From contig CALLOA010000060.1 in assembly GCA_938005265.1 (NCBI GenBank), positions 19,292 to 83,291 of the forward strand: DNA of 64,000 nucleotides. Direction: 5' to 3'. Under the pieces are notes generated by a model. That model did no database searches and was not told the origin of the DNA. It saw only the letters and a list, made by a program, of their open reading frames with translations. The position numbers and the translations under genes were made by a program. The stretch comes from an uncultured Granulosicoccaceae bacterium. GTDB lineage: Bacteria; Pseudomonadota; Gammaproteobacteria; Granulosicoccales; Granulosicoccaceae. Position 1 is the stretch's first letter. Each line of letters starts with the position of its first letter. Positions 8,158-16,609 of the stretch are shown piece by piece.

Positions 8158-9095
8158 ATGCGATAGCCTCTTGCAAATAAATAGAGACATAGGGGAATAG
8201 CCAGAATCAACAGCCAGTGAGACTGGTTGTCAGGTTGTAAAATGAAAAATCCACCGCGATCAAAAAGGGCTGAGGATACGACACTTGTTTGAACATCAAG
8301 TGCTTTCAATGAAACATTGCCCAGAACATCGCTTTTTACGACTTTTCCATTGCCTGCATCAGCCAGGCTTGCCAGTTGCTCACTGTCATTAGATGATTCG
8401 CCCGCAGGTATTTCTTCGCCAAACAATAAAAGGTCCAGCCGGTGGCCGAAGGAAGCTAGATTGTTTATAGCTGGAGCTGTTCGAGTACTAAGCCCCCCGC
8501 CGTCTGTCAACAAAAATGTGCGTGCAGTAGTAATGCCAGCTGATTGTAAAACAGAATTTGCCAGCGCTATAGCGCGTGTCGGGTTTGAGCCTTCTGAATT
8601 GATAAGTCCAAATTCAAGTAGAGCAAGTTTTTCTTCAAGAAAGCTTTTATCTATTGCAGGAGGCGCTATCAGAAATGCATCACCTGCATAAATGATCAGC
8701 CCTACAGGTATGGCTTCAGCCTGGTTGCTGATGCGTTTGGCTGTCTCGCGCATTGCGTTTAAACGATTAGGCACTATATCAGTCAGTGTTACCGATTTGG
8801 AAAGATCCAAAATCAACAGCCAGCCTTGCGCGTGCGCAAAAGCCTGTTTCTTTTTTTCACTCTCTGTGGTGCTACCCGGGATTGATGGTGATGCAAGCGC
8901 CAATGTTGTAATCAACGATAACAGCAATGCCGGTATGCGTTTATTGTTGTTCTGTCCCTCTTTCGTATACCAGAGTAATAGTTTGGGGTTTAATGCTTTT
9001 CGCCAATCGTCACTCTTGCGGTTGCTTCTCATAAACCAATAAGCAGCTAACAGCGGCGGTAACAGCAACAGCCATTGAGGATGTTGAAATGTCAT
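8154..9095 (-). CDS. vWA-domain membrane protein (BatB-like)
   Basis: A 313-residue protein with membrane helices at the N-terminus (residues 7-22 and 54-70) and the C-terminus, and a von Willebrand factor A domain between. The metal-ion-dependent adhesion site begins DLSKS at residues 97-101 (DxSxS), followed by the conserved Thr and Asp further on (LLTDGGG). It is the second of two adjacent vWA proteins, the usual BatA/BatB order. It starts within the end of the upstream vWA gene (four-base overlap) and ends overlapping the TPR gene. Related MxaC/MxaL proteins of methylotrophs are needed for active methanol dehydrogenase. Confidence 0.87.
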   Translation of the reverse strand: MTFQHPQWLLLLPPLLAAYWFMRSNRKSDDWRKALNPKLLLWYTKEGQNNNKRIPALLLSLITTLALASPSIPGSTTESEKKKQAFAHAQGWLLILDLSKSVTLTDIVPNRLNAMRETAKRISNQAEAIPVGLIIYAGDAFLIAPPAIDKSFLEEKLALLEFGLINSEGSNPTRAIALANSVLQSAGITTARTFLLTDGGGLSTRTAPAINNLASFGHRLDLLLFGEEIPAGESSNDSEQLASLADAGNGKVVKSDVLGNVSLKALDVQTSVVSSALFDRGGFFILQPDNQSHWLLILAIPLCLYLFARGYRI

Positions 9096-10228
9096 CTGGG
9101 TATATTCCTGAAAACGGTTGCTGGCTCAGTTGCTCTATAGCTGCCATGGTTGATCCCTTTGCTTTTTCCACTGAAAAACTCCATGGCTGCCAATATCAGA
9201 CTAATAAGTAACAAACATGAAAGTGGCCAATGACTAATATCGGATTTCAACAGTAACGGTGGCGCTTCGCTGGTGCCGCCTTCGATTTCATGTATTTGTT
9301 GATAGACAGCGGCAAGATCGGTTGTCGATGTCGCGCGAAAAAACTTGCCACCTGCTGATTCGGCAATTGCCATCAGCGCATCTTCATCCAGATCGGCCGA
9401 TGGCGCGGTACTGAAACTGCTACCACGCTGTTCGTCTGTATTTGCACTGCCTAGTCCAATCGTGTGTATTCGGATGTTCAATGAGTTTGCCAGTAATGCT
9501 GCACTCTCTGGCTCTGCCGTGCCCGCATTATTGGTGCCGTCAGAGAGTAATATGATGGCTTTTTCTACGGAGTTGTCCTGTCTTAACGATTGAATTGCCA
9601 GCCCCAGTGCATCACCAATCGCTGTGGCGCGACCTGCCATGCCAATGCCACTACTGGCCAGAATGTTGGAAATTGCGTGTAAATCAAAAGATAGTGGTGC
9701 AGCTACAAAGGCATTATCGCCATAGAGTATTAGTGATACTCGGTCTCCCTGCCGTTGTTGCAGAAAGTCTGTAGCAATACTTTTTACGGCACTTAAACGG
9801 TCCGTTTTTACCCCGTTAAGTAAAAAGTCGTCTCGCTCCATACTGCCCGATAAATCGACCACCAATGACAGTGCCCGTCCACTTGCTGGTAGAACCGATT
9901 TTTCTGTGAGTATCACGGGCCTTGCCAGAGAAAGAAGTAACAGAAGCCAGGCGAGCCATAGCATTAATACATTTAATTTAAATGTTTTCTTATTGTTAGA
10001 TGAAATGTCTGCTAGTGCTGATTCAAGTAGAGGACTTACACGAACCCCCGGGGGGGAATTGTTCTTAGCCGTGTTATTTTTTGTTGCTCCGGTTTTTGGA
10101 TTTGCAGGATTTAATATTGACAATCTAGATGATGATTGAGAATTCCAAAATGCCACGAAGATTGGCAAAGGGATAAGCAGGAAAATCCATGGCCAGATAA
10201 AATCGATATTCAGCATGAATTCAAGCAT
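9092..10228 (-). CDS. vWA-domain membrane protein (BatA-like)
   Basis: A 378-residue protein with N-terminal helices (residues 11-28 and 86-103), a vWA domain with an intact MIDAS (DLSGS at 125-129, and LLSDGTNNAG later), and a C-terminal helix near residue 335. This is the standard BatA architecture. It lies between the DUF4381 gene and the BatB-like gene in the MoxR operon. The role is inferred from the family: a Mg-binding protein-protein interaction module acting with the MoxR AAA ATPase. An internal ATG four codons in is an alternative start. Confidence 0.88.
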   Translation of the reverse strand: MLEFMLNIDFIWPWIFLLIPLPIFVAFWNSQSSSRLSILNPANPKTGATKNNTAKNNSPPGVRVSPLLESALADISSNNKKTFKLNVLMLWLAWLLLLLSLARPVILTEKSVLPASGRALSLVVDLSGSMERDDFLLNGVKTDRLSAVKSIATDFLQQRQGDRVSLILYGDNAFVAAPLSFDLHAISNILASSGIGMAGRATAIGDALGLAIQSLRQDNSVEKAIILLSDGTNNAGTAEPESAALLANSLNIRIHTIGLGSANTDEQRGSSFSTAPSADLDEDALMAIAESAGGKFFRATSTTDLAAVYQQIHEIEGGTSEAPPLLLKSDISHWPLSCLLLISLILAAMEFFSGKSKGINHGSYRATEPATVFRNIPR

Positions 10229-10266
10229 GGTTTTTTTGCGTTGCTATTTCTGTTGAGAGTTGTATT

Positions 10267-10872
10267 TTATTTGTAGAAGTATTCATTGTTATGACGTTTT
10301 CGGCTCTTTAGTGTGCAACGTCTTGTATGCTCTTTGAATAGAAGCTCTAATTGATCGCATAGGCCAATTATGCTGTTCCGACATTTTTCTGATTCTCTTT
10401 TTTCTGATTCTCTTTTATTTGAGTCTTCAAGGTAGTTCTTTGTTTTACCTGTATAGAGTGAGGAGCCGAATACACGTCCACTACTTTGTGTGAAATAGTT
10501 TGTAGCGAATGTCTGATCCAGAAAGCATAACCACGGATTGCCATGCATCACAGCAATTTTTTCTCGCTGATCCGGTGGTTGAACATGTAAAACGTAATGT
10601 CGTAATATCTGTGCCAGGTTGGGCAACTCTTCGTCTGTTCTTATGTTGCCGTTGTCAGATTGCAGTTTAAGTTTAAATTGACGCAATTCTGTTATCTGGT
10701 GTTGTAACCAGCTTCTTCTCCTGTTTCGAAGCCAGAACAACACAAGCAGTGTCAGGAATACCAATAACAGAGCTAACGCCAGAATCGTTAAAAAGGATAG
10801 AGGCGTTGCCTCTGGAATAGGGGGCTCGCGTATATCGCGAAGTTGGGACAGAATGTTATTGCTGCTGCTCAA
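10267..10872 (-). CDS. DUF4381 domain protein of the MoxR operon
   Basis: A 201-residue single-pass membrane protein: a short N-terminal segment with DIREPPIPEATPLS, a helix at about residues 27-48, then a basic cytoplasmic region containing PNLAQILRHYVLHVQPPDQR. This pattern matches the DUF4381 proteins that sit between DUF58 and BatA in MoxR operons. The function is unknown. Near the C-terminus the residues KRESE are repeated twice in tandem, encoded by a perfect 15-bp duplication (10385-10399 and 10400-10414), so the tail has been altered by slippage. Confidence 0.8.
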   Translation of the reverse strand: MSSSNNILSQLRDIREPPIPEATPLSFLTILALALLLVFLTLLVLFWLRNRRRSWLQHQITELRQFKLKLQSDNGNIRTDEELPNLAQILRHYVLHVQPPDQREKIAVMHGNPWLCFLDQTFATNYFTQSSGRVFGSSLYTGKTKNYLEDSNKRESEKRESEKCRNSIIGLCDQLELLFKEHTRRCTLKSRKRHNNEYFYK

Positions 10873-10885
10873 GTGTGGGCCCTGT

Positions 10886-11923
10886 CTAGATTAGCGATAG
10901 CTCAGTAAGATTTGCAGTGAGATGACGATCTGTTTCAAGCGTTTCTGATAGTAGTAATGGTATTGAGAATTGTTCAAACAGTGACAGGCGATGAGTCAGT
11001 CGTGCAGCTAGTTTTTCTCTAAGTTCTATTGCATGTTTTGTGTTGATGCGAGAGAAAAATGAAGAACTATCTGTAGATTTAGTGGCAAGTGAGTCGGAGC
11101 TGCTATAGTTGTAACTACCTGCTGGCAGGCCTGTAATTTCGATCTTATCCAGCAACATGATCCAGCACAGTTGGCCTTTGGCCGAAACTTCCTGAAATAG
11201 TTCGTCATGAATATTTTCAATGTTGTCGCCACTACTGAACACATAACTGTATCCGCTTAACCGTCCTGCACTCAGAATAAGCTGGAACATCTGGCTGATT
11301 CCATTTCCAGTCAAACCTTTGGGGTCGTTGCGGTAAGCCGAGCTTGAGCCCCTGGCCGGAGCTGTTGATTTCTGTTTCAGTTTGAGTTTTTCCTGATACT
11401 TTGAAGCAAGGAGCTGACAAGCGTTGATAGCGCCTGTCTCACTGCGCAACGGCCTGCTTGCTTCTACCGATGAATCATCGAAAACAATCGCGCTGCACCT
11501 GTCTCCTTTCCCTATCGCTTGCCAGATAAGGCGAGCTGCAGCTGTAACTGCGCGTCTTGCTTTCAGGGCTTCGCTACCGGTAAACATGCAATCTCGTAGA
11601 TCCACTATCACGGTGGTGGTACGTTCCCGTTCATCCCGATATAGTCGAGTATGCAGTCGTGATGTCCTTGCTGTGACATTCCAGTCGATGAATCGCAAAT
11701 CATCGCCGGGTGTGTATTCGCGTAAGTCCTCAAATTCAAGGCCCTGTCCGCGTCGAGCGCTTGGTCGTGGGCCGGGAAACTGAAAAAGATGTTTTTCTAA
11801 TGCTGGCTCAGCTTGTGCTGCTGCGGTTCTCAGCGATAGGAGGTCGTTGATATCAAGCTCTACGGGTTCGCTATCGTGCGAATCTTTTGGTTTGGCTGCC
11901 GGCTTTTTGAAGTAAGTGCTCAC
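10886..11923 (-). CDS. DUF58 domain protein
   Basis: A 345-residue cytoplasmic protein with the DUF58 core: FEDLREYTPGDDLRFIDWN followed by TSRLHTRLYRDERERTTTVIVDL. These residues begin the degenerate vWA-like fold of the family. DUF58 proteins are obligate partners of MoxR ATPases (MxaS in methylotrophs). Its ATG overlaps the MoxR stop codon by four bases, so the two are translationally coupled. The C-terminal part contains a serine-rich stretch that is poorly conserved. Its role is inferred to be an adaptor between the ATPase and the membrane vWA proteins. Confidence 0.88.
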   Translation of the reverse strand: MSTYFKKPAAKPKDSHDSEPVELDINDLLSLRTAAAQAEPALEKHLFQFPGPRPSARRGQGLEFEDLREYTPGDDLRFIDWNVTARTSRLHTRLYRDERERTTTVIVDLRDCMFTGSEALKARRAVTAAARLIWQAIGKGDRCSAIVFDDSSVEASRPLRSETGAINACQLLASKYQEKLKLKQKSTAPARGSSSAYRNDPKGLTGNGISQMFQLILSAGRLSGYSYVFSSGDNIENIHDELFQEVSAKGQLCWIMLLDKIEITGLPAGSYNYSSSDSLATKSTDSSSFFSRINTKHAIELREKLAARLTHRLSLFEQFSIPLLLSETLETDRHLTANLTELSLI

Positions 11924-12936
11924 ACGACCGGTACGACTTGCAATAGTGAGTTGACTATGTCACGGCCACTCAGTCCTTCTGCTTGCGCACGGTAGCTAAG
12001 ACCAATGCGACCACCTAAGGCATCAGCTGCCAATTCCTGCACATCATCTGGCAGTACATGATCACGCTCGTTCATTAATGCATAGGCTTTGGCTGCTTCA
12101 GCAATGGCTATTGAGCCGCGAGGGCTTGCAGCGTATCTTATGTGTTGCGTAATTTCCTTGTAATCGGATTCACGTGTTGCACAAACTATACGGGTGATGT
12201 AGGTAAGTATTGCCGGAGCAATATGTACGTTGCTTGCTTGTCGTTTTATTGCGTCAAGTTCAGCTGCTGTTATAACCGCAGGTTTCAATGGTGTAGCTGT
12301 GAATTTCGACTCATTAGATTCAGGGCTTTGATGACTGTTCCTTTTAATCCGGTTTTCTTCAAGTACCAATGACAGGATTTGTTTTTCGGTTTCGGCATCA
12401 GGCAAATCGAGATTCAGGTAAAACATGAATCGATCAAGCTGCGCTTCCGGCAATGGATATGTGCCTTCATTCTCCAAGGAATTTTGTGTAGCGATGACCA
12501 TAAAAGGGGACTGTAAAACACGTGTAATACCCGCAGTTGTAATTTGCTGTTCTGCCATTGCCTCCAGGAGGGCACTTTGCACTTTAGGTGGTGCACGGTT
12601 TATTTCATCAACCAGAACAATGTTGTTGAACAAGGGACCAGGCGTAAATTCAAAATCTCCACGGTTTTGCTGGAATATATTAGTGCCAGTGATATCAGCA
12701 GGTAGAAGATCAGGAGTCGATTGAACGCGCGCAAAATCCGCGTCAAGAATCTTCGCAAACTGATTGACAGCCCGAGTTTTTGCAAGGCCTGGCGCGCCTT
12801 CGATAAGAATGTGTCCATCAGCTATTACAGCCACCAGCAATCTGCTGATCAACGACTGCTGGCCGATTAGCTGGCTGCCGAGATACTCTTGAGCAGCAGA
12901 TAAGCGATTATGTAGTTCGCTGACTGTAATTGTCAT
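11920..12936 (-). CDS. MoxR family AAA+ ATPase
   Basis: A 338-residue AAA+ ATPase of the MoxR class. Walker A is GAPGLAKT (residues 47-54), Walker B is VLVDEINR (DE at 110-111), and the sensor and arginine-finger segment ENEGTYPLPEAQLDRFMF is typical. MoxR proteins act as chaperones in metal-cofactor or envelope-complex assembly; MxaR is needed for methanol dehydrogenase activation. It is the first gene of a seven-gene operon (MoxR, DUF58, DUF4381, BatA, BatB, TPR, BatD) with overlapping or closely spaced coding regions. The quinoprotein locus starts only 150 bases upstream, in the same orientation, which suggests but does not prove a functional tie. Confidence 0.92.
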   Translation of the reverse strand: MTITVSELHNRLSAAQEYLGSQLIGQQSLISRLLVAVIADGHILIEGAPGLAKTRAVNQFAKILDADFARVQSTPDLLPADITGTNIFQQNRGDFEFTPGPLFNNIVLVDEINRAPPKVQSALLEAMAEQQITTAGITRVLQSPFMVIATQNSLENEGTYPLPEAQLDRFMFYLNLDLPDAETEKQILSLVLEENRIKRNSHQSPESNESKFTATPLKPAVITAAELDAIKRQASNVHIAPAILTYITRIVCATRESDYKEITQHIRYAASPRGSIAIAEAAKAYALMNERDHVLPDDVQELAADALGGRIGLSYRAQAEGLSGRDIVNSLLQVVPVV

Positions 12937-13086
12937 GGGCAGGGTTCAGGTTGGATTCCCAAAAATAAGCGTTAGTCAGTTTAGCAAATCAACGTTGCCT
13001 GCCTTTTGCTGTTTTACACTTTTGCTATGGTAATTAGTGGATGTTGCGAGTTGCCAAGGCCAGGCAGAAAGCATTCATCTGAATCC

Positions 13087-13713
13087 TTATTCATCAAGAT
13101 GAGCAAAAAAATTGATCGGCACGGCTGGTTCTAAATCCTCACCTAGTTCCAACCAGCCATCAATGCCTTCCGGATACCAGATGACATTGCTGTAGCCCCA
13201 GTCTATGGCACGAACCGCAGCGTTCCAGGACTGCCAGCAGTCGGAAGTACAATAAAAAACTATGGGTCTTGCACTATCGCCATTGGTGACTTTTGCCAGA
13301 TTATGGCGAAAGTACTGCTGATGTTCTTCTCCCAGATAACCCCGGCCCACTTCCGGTAGCCAGATGGAGCCCGGAATGTAGTCGTGCTTTTCGCTGATTA
13401 TCCACTCTCCATCAAGCGGGTCATGGCCCAGGCCTCGTGGTGGGAATACATCAAGAAATACCCAGTTCTGGTTGTTGCTTTGCGATGGATTTGCAAACGC
13501 TTTCAAGTGGGCAGCCTGAACTTCTAGGTTGCTGGCAATGCATCCACCGGGAATAGAGTCCGGCACTGGTGCACGATAGCGTTCCATGCGAAATCCGGTA
13601 TCTGTGTCGACACCTTTTGGTAAATTAGAATTATTGTCAAAGCACTCCAGCGCAAATAGCTGACCACTCCATATCAACGGAGTGAGTAGCAGCAAACGCA
13701 GGAACCAGTTCAT
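13087..13713 (-). CDS. PQQ-dependent catabolism-associated CXXCW protein (rhodanese-like)
   Basis: A 208-residue periplasmic protein with a cleavable signal peptide (MNWFLRLLLLTPLIW... to about residue 21). It belongs to the family named for a Cys-Trp motif that occurs only near PQQ alcohol dehydrogenases. The motif here reads YCTSDCW followed by SWNAA and then NVIWYPEGIDGW, which has rhodanese-like character, so a thiol relay role is likely but unproven. I chose the ATG at 13713 because it gives a proper signal peptide; an upstream frame to 13773 overlaps the beta-propeller gene. It follows that gene on the same strand and is probably co-transcribed. Confidence 0.85.
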   Translation of the reverse strand: MNWFLRLLLLTPLIWSGQLFALECFDNNSNLPKGVDTDTGFRMERYRAPVPDSIPGGCIASNLEVQAAHLKAFANPSQSNNQNWVFLDVFPPRGLGHDPLDGEWIISEKHDYIPGSIWLPEVGRGYLGEEHQQYFRHNLAKVTNGDSARPIVFYCTSDCWQSWNAAVRAIDWGYSNVIWYPEGIDGWLELGEDLEPAVPINFFAHLDE

Positions 13714-13744
13714 AGCGCTATAGCAATTATCAATTTTTCTGTTG

Positions 13745-14767
13745 TCAGTTTTGTGTTGGAACAATAGCAACACCCCAAGGGTAACGCCCTACCTTTATAC
13801 TCTTGATCGCTTTAAGTTTATCAACATCAATCACGGTTACGTCGCCGGAAACACCATTCGTGGTCAGCAGCGTATCTTCTTCCGGTGTTAATGCCATATG
13901 CCATACGCGTCGCCCAACGAGAATATATTTAATGACTTCAAGACTTGCTCGATCTACAACGGCAACATGATTGGACGGCCCCAGTGCGATAAATGCGAGC
14001 TTGTCATCAGAGGTCAGTTCCATTCCAACAGGCTGGATCCTGTCAGGTGACATACCGGGTATTTCGAAATTCAGTACTTTGGTAATTTCCTTGGTTTCAG
14101 TATCAATGATTGAAACCGTACCACCGATTTCAGACGATACCCAGAGTTGTTTGTCATCGCGCGTAAATTCTGCATCGCGTGGGCGTTGGTCAACCAGTGT
14201 ATTGTGTACCAGTTGCTGGCTGGCAGTGTCTATCCAATGTGCCATATTGGTTGTTTCAGAAGTCACGATTGCCCATTCGCCATTGTGACTTACCGCCATG
14301 CCTTCGGGTTCAACTCCGACATCTATTTGTGCAACGACTGTTCGCGTTTCGGTATCGACTACTGTTGCTATGGCATCGTCTTCATTGGCTATATACAGAT
14401 GCCTGTCATCAGGGTGCAGTGCAAATTGCTCGGGATCTTCACCGGATGGCAGGTCGTGCAGTATCTTTTCGGTTGCCACATCCATGACCTGTACAGTGTC
14501 CGAGTCTGATGCACAGATGTATAACGTTGAATGGTCCTTGGAAAGTGTAATGCCGCGCGGACGCTCGCCTACGTCAATTGTTTTTACAACTTCCCATGTC
14601 TCTGTATCGATGACAGAGATAGTGTTGTCTCTTTCATTACTGACGTACGCAAGATGTGCATACGACAATGACGGCAACACTGCTATAAGAATTGCGCTTG
14701 CGACTAGCTTTGTTGTGATTCGTTGTACAAAAGATGACATGAGCTGATAAGTGCCTCTGGTCTCCAT
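13745..14767 (-). CDS. PQQ-dependent catabolism-associated YVTN beta-propeller protein
   Basis: A 340-residue secreted protein: a signal peptide (residues ~10-37, ending SLSYA) then repeated YVTN-type blades such as YVSNERDNTISVIDTETWEVV, each with a [ST]VIDTET-like core (seven recognisable copies). The family is found almost only beside quinoprotein alcohol dehydrogenases. Its role is unknown; it may bind a partner or metal in the periplasm. The ATG at 14767 has GAGG ten bases upstream; an ATG at 14740 would give a shorter signal peptide and is possible. It is divergent from the cytochrome gene across a 390-base regulatory gap. Confidence 0.85.
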   Translation of the reverse strand: METRGTYQLMSSFVQRITTKLVASAILIAVLPSLSYAHLAYVSNERDNTISVIDTETWEVVKTIDVGERPRGITLSKDHSTLYICASDSDTVQVMDVATEKILHDLPSGEDPEQFALHPDDRHLYIANEDDAIATVVDTETRTVVAQIDVGVEPEGMAVSHNGEWAIVTSETTNMAHWIDTASQQLVHNTLVDQRPRDAEFTRDDKQLWVSSEIGGTVSIIDTETKEITKVLNFEIPGMSPDRIQPVGMELTSDDKLAFIALGPSNHVAVVDRASLEVIKYILVGRRVWHMALTPEEDTLLTTNGVSGDVTVIDVDKLKAIKSIKVGRYPWGVAIVPTQN

Positions 14768-15159
14768 AGTGTTTAATCCTCGATTATTCCCCGAATGACT
14801 GAATGAATAATTCGCCGTTAAATTGTTATCGGGTTTTGGATTTATTGTCGGATCATTCAGGAATTCGTGTAGTGTAGAGTGAACTGTCTAACGTTCTACA
14901 AAAGGTTCCACAAAAGCTTTTACAACAGCACCCTAAGTGTAATAGTGCTACTGAATTTTTTGGCGATTAGTCACAGAGATGCTGTTTACTGCTTCAGTTT
15001 AAGCTAATAAGGATGTAAAAGGAGTAGACCTTTAGTAGCATGGATTTATCGGAAGTAGTCGATTACAGTCATCAAGCTGCAATCCATCGTGTGAATATTG
15101 CACTCATATCAGTATAAACTATTGATTATTTTCATCAAAAGTAACCAAGGCCTCTGACA
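14768..15159. promoter_or_regulatory. Divergent intergenic control region of the quinoprotein locus
   Basis: This 392-base gap separates the minus-strand beta-propeller gene from the plus-strand cytochrome gene and should hold promoters for both. Visible elements are: a perfect palindrome AAAAGCTTTT at 14912-14921; a 12-bp direct repeat (GTTCTACAAAAG at 14893-14904, GTTCCACAAAAG at 14905-14916); an AGCAC/GTGCT inverted pair at 14927-14949; and a TATAAA box at 15113-15118 with only a poor -35. The region is a candidate target for the LuxR-type regulator encoded downstream. No site is proven. Confidence 0.4.
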
Positions 15160-15621
15160 GTGAAGAAACAGTACATTCGCATTGCACCTGCCATTTTTGT
15201 TTTGCTGGCGGTTGTTTCACTACAATTTTTGATCGTTAGTACTACGAGAGGTCATGGCGACGTCGCTCCTCAGGCAGTAGACACAGAGGGACTTGAGCCA
15301 TTGGGTAGTGATTTTCTGGAGGAGAACCCCTATCGTCTCGCTGGTGGCGAGCAGTATGAACTAGCGATAGAAATCGGCGCTTCGGGTTACAACCAGAACT
15401 GTGCCCGCTGTCATGGTCTTGAAGCAATCTCCGGGGGTATAGCACCCGATGTTCGTTTGCTGGAAGACGGGATACTGGGTGATGAGTGGTTTATGGAAAG
15501 AGTCAGAAAAGGCTACAGCCAGAACGGCGCGTACAAAATGCCGTCGTTTCAGGAGCTACTCAGTCAGGAAGCTATGTGGGCAATCCGTTCCTACACTGAA
15601 ACCAGACCCAAGCCAGAGTAA
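15160..15621 (+). CDS. Cytochrome c-550, PedF type
   Basis: A 153-residue periplasmic monohaem cytochrome c. It has a signal anchor (residues 8-28), the segment GHGDVAPQAVDTEGLEPLG typical of PedF cytochromes, the haem site C81-A-R-C84-H85 preceded by GYNQNC, and a distal Met in YKMPSF as axial ligand. PedF-type cytochromes take electrons from PQQ alcohol dehydrogenases and pass them to the oxidase chain. It begins at a GTG with a nearby AAGG. It opens a run of five plus-strand genes leading to the dehydrogenase. Confidence 0.9.
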   Translation: MKKQYIRIAPAIFVLLAVVSLQFLIVSTTRGHGDVAPQAVDTEGLEPLGSDFLEENPYRLAGGEQYELAIEIGASGYNQNCARCHGLEAISGGIAPDVRLLEDGILGDEWFMERVRKGYSQNGAYKMPSFQELLSQEAMWAIRSYTETRPKPE

Positions 15622-15633
15622 TGGGCTGGCACG

Positions 15634-16518
15634 ATGAATGAAAACAGCGAACGTCCTTGTCTGCTTTGGCGGCACCGGGTGTCCCTGGTGTCATTGTTTT
15701 TCTTTTCAGGCTTACTTCTGCAAACATCGGTTTTGCAGGCACGCCCCTACGATGAAGTGATTGCCTCCGGAAAGCTGGTGGTGTTTGTCTATGAGGATTA
15801 TGCGCCCTATTCCTGGTACGAAGGAGATGAACTTAGAGGCATTGATGTGGAAATAGGCCGCGCCTTTGGGGAAAAGCTGGGTGTCGATATTGAGTTTCTG
15901 GTGCGTGGTGCCGATGAAAATATTGATGATGATTTACGCGTCAATATATGGAAAGGCGATTTGATTCATCGTAAGGCAGCTGATGTTATGTTGCATGTGC
16001 CGGTAGATAAGGAAGTCGATATACGTAATGAACTGGCGGTTATCACTTCGCCGTACTTTCTTGAACAAATGGCCGTGGTAGTTGATAGCGAAGAATTACC
16101 CGAATTGCCCACTTTCGCACGCTTTGTTTATAACCCCATCGCCGTTGAGGTTGATACTGCTGGTGATTTTTTCCTGTCGAATGCCTTTGGTGGTCGGCTA
16201 CACAGTAGTATTCGGCGTGGCAGGACTTTTGCGGATGCAGTGGAAGTGTTTGAATCTGGTGAGGCTTCGGGTCTGATGGGTTCACGTGCTCAGGCCGAGT
16301 GGGTTAGCGACGGCAGTGCGCGGGAGACATCAATCCATCAGCCACCTATGCCGGGTATAGTGCGGCAGTCCTGGCCGATCGGTATTGCCATAAAGCACGA
16401 TAGCCGTGATCTCGGCTATGCTCTTGGGGATGTTATTACGGAACTGATTGTTTCTGGTAGACTCGAAAAAATAACAGAGTCCTACGGTGTCAGTTACGTA
16501 AAACCCGAGAATTTATAG
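15634..16518 (+). CDS. Quinoprotein-dehydrogenase-associated periplasmic binding protein (XoxJ-like)
   Basis: A 294-residue secreted protein of the family-3 solute-binding fold: a signal peptide (to about residue 36), then GKLVVFVYEDYAPYSWYEGDELRGIDVEIGRAFGEKLGV, which is typical of this family. This branch occurs beside methanol/ethanol quinoproteins, as MxaJ/XoxJ. In methylotrophs the MxaJ/XoxJ protein is thought to help activate the dehydrogenase rather than feed an ABC importer; there is no permease here, which agrees. It starts 12 bases after the cytochrome gene. The exact role in this locus is inferred. Confidence 0.85.
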   Translation: MNENSERPCLLWRHRVSLVSLFFFSGLLLQTSVLQARPYDEVIASGKLVVFVYEDYAPYSWYEGDELRGIDVEIGRAFGEKLGVDIEFLVRGADENIDDDLRVNIWKGDLIHRKAADVMLHVPVDKEVDIRNELAVITSPYFLEQMAVVVDSEELPELPTFARFVYNPIAVEVDTAGDFFLSNAFGGRLHSSIRRGRTFADAVEVFESGEASGLMGSRAQAEWVSDGSARETSIHQPPMPGIVRQSWPIGIAIKHDSRDLGYALGDVITELIVSGRLEKITESYGVSYVKPENL

Positions 16519-16563
16519 ATTGCTGCGGTATTGGCTTGTTTTGGTTATTACTAGCAGTTACGC

Positions 16564-16602
16564 CAACAAAACAGGTCAACAAAACAGGTCAACAAAACAG
16601 GT
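16564..16602. repeat. 13-bp perfect tandem repeat, three copies, overlapping a ribosome site
   Basis: The unit CAACAAAACAGGT occurs at 16564-16576, 16577-16589 and 16590-16602 without mismatch. The last copy carries the AGGT-GAG purine-rich element that serves the ATG at 16610. Copy-number change would not move the last site, but it duplicates ribosome-binding-like AGG elements upstream. Confidence 0.9.
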
Positions 16603-16609
16603 GAGCTAA

